NCBI RefSeq assembly: GCF_048569485.1
Contig: NC_134364.1
Coordinates: 130,363,089 to 130,427,088 of the forward strand
Direction of reading: 5' to 3'
Source: Anomaloglossus baeobatrachus
Lineage: Eukaryota > Chordata > Amphibia > Anura > Aromobatidae
DNA length: 64,000 nt
The position numbers and the translations under genes were made by a program. The notes under the pieces are model-generated. The model saw only the letters and a list, made by a program, of their open reading frames with translations, ran no database searches and was not told the origin of the DNA. Shown here one piece after another: positions 62,209 to 64,000 of this stretch (position 1 is its first letter; each line of letters begins with the position of its first letter).

Positions 62209-62420
62209 TAAAGGGGATGAATAATATTGCACGCCCCACTTTTCAGTTATTTATTTTTTACAAAAGTTTAAAATAAGCAATAAATTTGGTTCATCTTCAC
62301 AATTGTGTCACTTGTTGATTCTTCACCAGAACATTAACATTTTTATCTTTATGTTTGAAGCCTGAAATGTGGGAAAAGGTTGAAAAATTCCATGGGGCTG
62401 AATACTTTCACCAGGCACTG
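62209..62420. repeat. right terminal inverted repeat of the Tc1 transposon
   Basis: Reverse complement of 60815-61026 with several substitutions (for example CCTTGCAAAAG against CCTGGTGAAAG). Confidence 0.9.
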
Positions 62421-62422
62421 TA

Positions 62423-62796
62423 TTATTGGAGATGTTGTGATTGGCACCTGAGCACCCAGTTTAGTATGAATTGGGATTGTGTAATAACTAGCAATTTTTG
62501 CAATTGGCACAATATAATTACAATTCTACTATAAATTCCATTTCGGGTTGTTTTGGAGAAGGGTTCGTGCAGTATAGTGACATCTCTGCATAGGCTGTAT
62601 GACCGGCAGCTTGTGTTTATGGATTATATAGGCTATGTGTAGATGCAATAGTACCTGTGTGTGAGGTTGAGGTCATTTTTGTAATAACTAGGATTATCTA
62701 CTTTGTTTATTTTTTAGATACATATTAACAGATTTCTATATTTTCTCCACCATGATTTTAAAGATACTTTAACTCAAAGGAATACATATCATCAAC
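62423..62796. other. no recognisable gene
   Basis: AT-rich DNA with scattered TAATAACTAG words. No frame, splice or repeat signature that I can support. Confidence 0.4.
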
Positions 62797-63853
62797 AAAC
62801 AAACAGAAATCAGAGTATATTGTATCAAAATAGTTTTATTTTGCAAAAAATATTTTTAAAAAAACCCAAACATTTATTTACTCCAAATCACTAAAAACAT
62901 CACAACATCAAGACAGAACATCACAAGACAGAACATCACCAGAAAAAACACATAGACTAAGGGGATCTTTGACCTGAAAAAAATATTATTGGTGACAAGA
63001 GCAGAAAGAGGTCATACTTAGTTCATAAAGAAAATATATCAAAAGTTTATATCATTAAAACATCACCTCTGCCCTTTCACCACTATTAGAAAACAGCACT
63101 GATTCATATATTAATAAATAGATATTACATCAATAAATACATATAATAGCCTCTGATGAAAAGGTTTGTCTTGAAACGTGCGTCGAGGTTCTGAGGGTTT
63201 CTTTGACCTTATACTAGGCAAGTATGGTACAGTAATGTATGCTACATTATTTAACTAAGAGCCTCTGTTATAAAGTGATTGATTTAGTCGTGTTTGGGGG
63301 TAGTGGATATTCACATCCAGCCCGAGTAGACAAGTCAGTGAATGGGCTGTGTCTTTCCTCCCTATTAACCCCTTGTACTCCTTATAAACTCCATAGCTAT
63401 GATCTAATATCGTTTCTAATGGGGAATCTATATGTATGTAGATGAGATCCCTCCTATATATATGAGAGTTGAATTTGTTCCTTTGGGGATTGAATATTTA
63501 TATACAGAGGCTATTATATGCATTTATTGATGTAATATCTATTTATTAATATAATATATGTATCAGTGCTGTTTCTAATAGTGGTGAAAGGGCAGAGGTG
63601 ATGCTTTAATGAATATAATATAAACTTTTGATATATTTTCTTTATGAACTAAGTATAACCTCCTTCTGCTCTTGTCACCAATAATATTTTTTTCGGGTCA
63701 AAGATCCCCTTAGTCTGTGTTTTTCTGGTGATGTTTTTCTTGATGTTGTGATGTTTTTAGTGATTTGGAGTAAATAAATGTTTTTTTTTTAAAAAAATAT
63801 TTTTTGCAAAATAAAACTATTTTGATACAATATACTCTGATTTCTGTTTGTTT
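62797..63853. mobile_element. 1-kb inverted repeat with hammerhead motif, Penelope-like candidate
   Basis: Arm 62797-63155 and arm 63505-63853 are reverse complements at about 90% identity: AAACAAACAGAAATCAGAGT outside, TAGCCTCTG inside. The 349-bp spacer starts with a hammerhead-type core. No protein is encoded. Terminal repeats carrying hammerhead motifs, often in inverted or partial-tandem arrangement, are known from Penelope-like retroelements, which makes that the leading hypothesis; a foldback DNA element is the alternative. Confidence 0.6.
63153..63184 (+). ncRNA. hammerhead-ribozyme-type core
   Basis: CTGATGA (63153-63159), a short AAGG/TCTT hairpin (63161-63172), GAAA (63173-63176), then CGTGCGTC (63177-63184) whose terminal GTC is the usual cleavage triplet. 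All core bases are consensus. Stem II is weak and stem III is only two or three pairs. Flanking bases pair poorly for stem I, so activity may be lost or need a dimer, as in minimal retroelement hammerheads. Confidence 0.45.
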
Positions 63854-64000
63854 ATTTTTTAACCTCGTCTACAGCTTAATAAATGAACGCCATTGGTACA
63901 CTCTTCTATAAGTATACTATCATCATCTTCTTGTAAAGCTGTATTCTACAATATCGCGCACCATGATGTTGTCTATGCTCTCTCCGGCCATTGCACGTCC
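63854..64000. other. window end, nothing recognised
   Basis: Short unique sequence after the inverted repeat. No feature supported. Confidence 0.4.

Larger units (their letters stand above)
60815..62420 (-). mobile_element. complete but inactive Tc1/mariner transposon
   Basis: Ends are CAGTGCCTTGCAAAAGTATT and, reversed from the right, CAGTGCCTGGTGAAAGTATT, with TA on both sides (60813-60814, 62421-62422). Inverted terminal repeats are about 210 bp (60815-61026 and 62209-62420). The - strand encodes a degraded DD34E transposase. At 62035-61740: the N-terminal HTH (YKKISKTLNIPRSPV), the linker PGRPSKLS and the second DNA-binding part. Near 61590: first Asp (CSDETKIKLFGHN). Near 61475: MVWACFSSAGTGK. 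Near 61315: second Asp (DNDPKHKAK). Near 61225: the Glu region [11 protein letters not shown]. Near 61125: EEWARISVS. At least four frame changes and a stop separate these blocks, so it cannot move by itself. Confidence 0.93.

Overview
This window is vertebrate nuclear DNA, most likely from a frog or toad. That inference rests on the Tc1/mariner copies, the Harbinger-type MITEs and other interspersed repeats that I recognise as amphibian-like, and on a three-exon vertebrate gene. Roughly 45 of the 64 kb (about 70%) is tandem repeat. Almost all long open frames are artefacts of these arrays. Copy numbers and identities here were judged by eye, not computed.

The one gene recognised with confidence is CKS1B (CDC28 protein kinase regulatory subunit 1B) on the + strand. 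It has three small exons at 22223-22281, 31795-31922 and 55135-55184, giving a 78-residue protein spread over 33 kb. Its upstream region (21860-22222) is CpG-rich and carries two NF-Y (CCAAT) boxes and a CHR element, the arrangement of G2/M cell-cycle promoters. It also holds a divergent splice-donor candidate on the - strand. A second first exon, 19872-19931 (+), starts a pygopus-like protein (pygo2 tentative). A 200-N gap (21660-21859) lies between the two.

Layout: 240-3475 is a 23-bp array interrupted by a foldback MITE. 3476-3905 is an insertion with a degenerate hammerhead-like motif. 3906-19330 is a 27-bp array of about 570 units, related to the 23-bp array and carrying kilobase-scale higher-order duplications. 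19331-21659 holds the pygopus-like first exon and a G-rich, CpG-dense array. CKS1B intron 1 contains a ~35-bp array interrupted by a 7.3-kb palindrome; each arm of the palindrome has expanded separately into its own minisatellite (90 bp and 93 bp). Intron 2 contains a 40-bp array, then a single Tc1-like transposon of about 1.3 kb inflated to almost 12 kb by two internal arrays (74 bp and a modular 14-27 bp VNTR), then nested MITEs, a TG-rich tract and an old LTR-element fossil with a cold-shock-like domain.

Downstream of CKS1B are a 62-bp array, a Tc1 fragment, a 49/50-100-bp array, a possible further promoter (59100-59290), a 30/31-bp array, a complete but dead Tc1 transposon (60815-62420) with TA target duplications, and a 1-kb inverted repeat (62797-63853) carrying an intact hammerhead-type core.

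The most interesting theme is how the arrays arose. Several grew from pieces of transposable elements sitting inside CKS1B introns, and homologous or adjacent pieces expanded independently.
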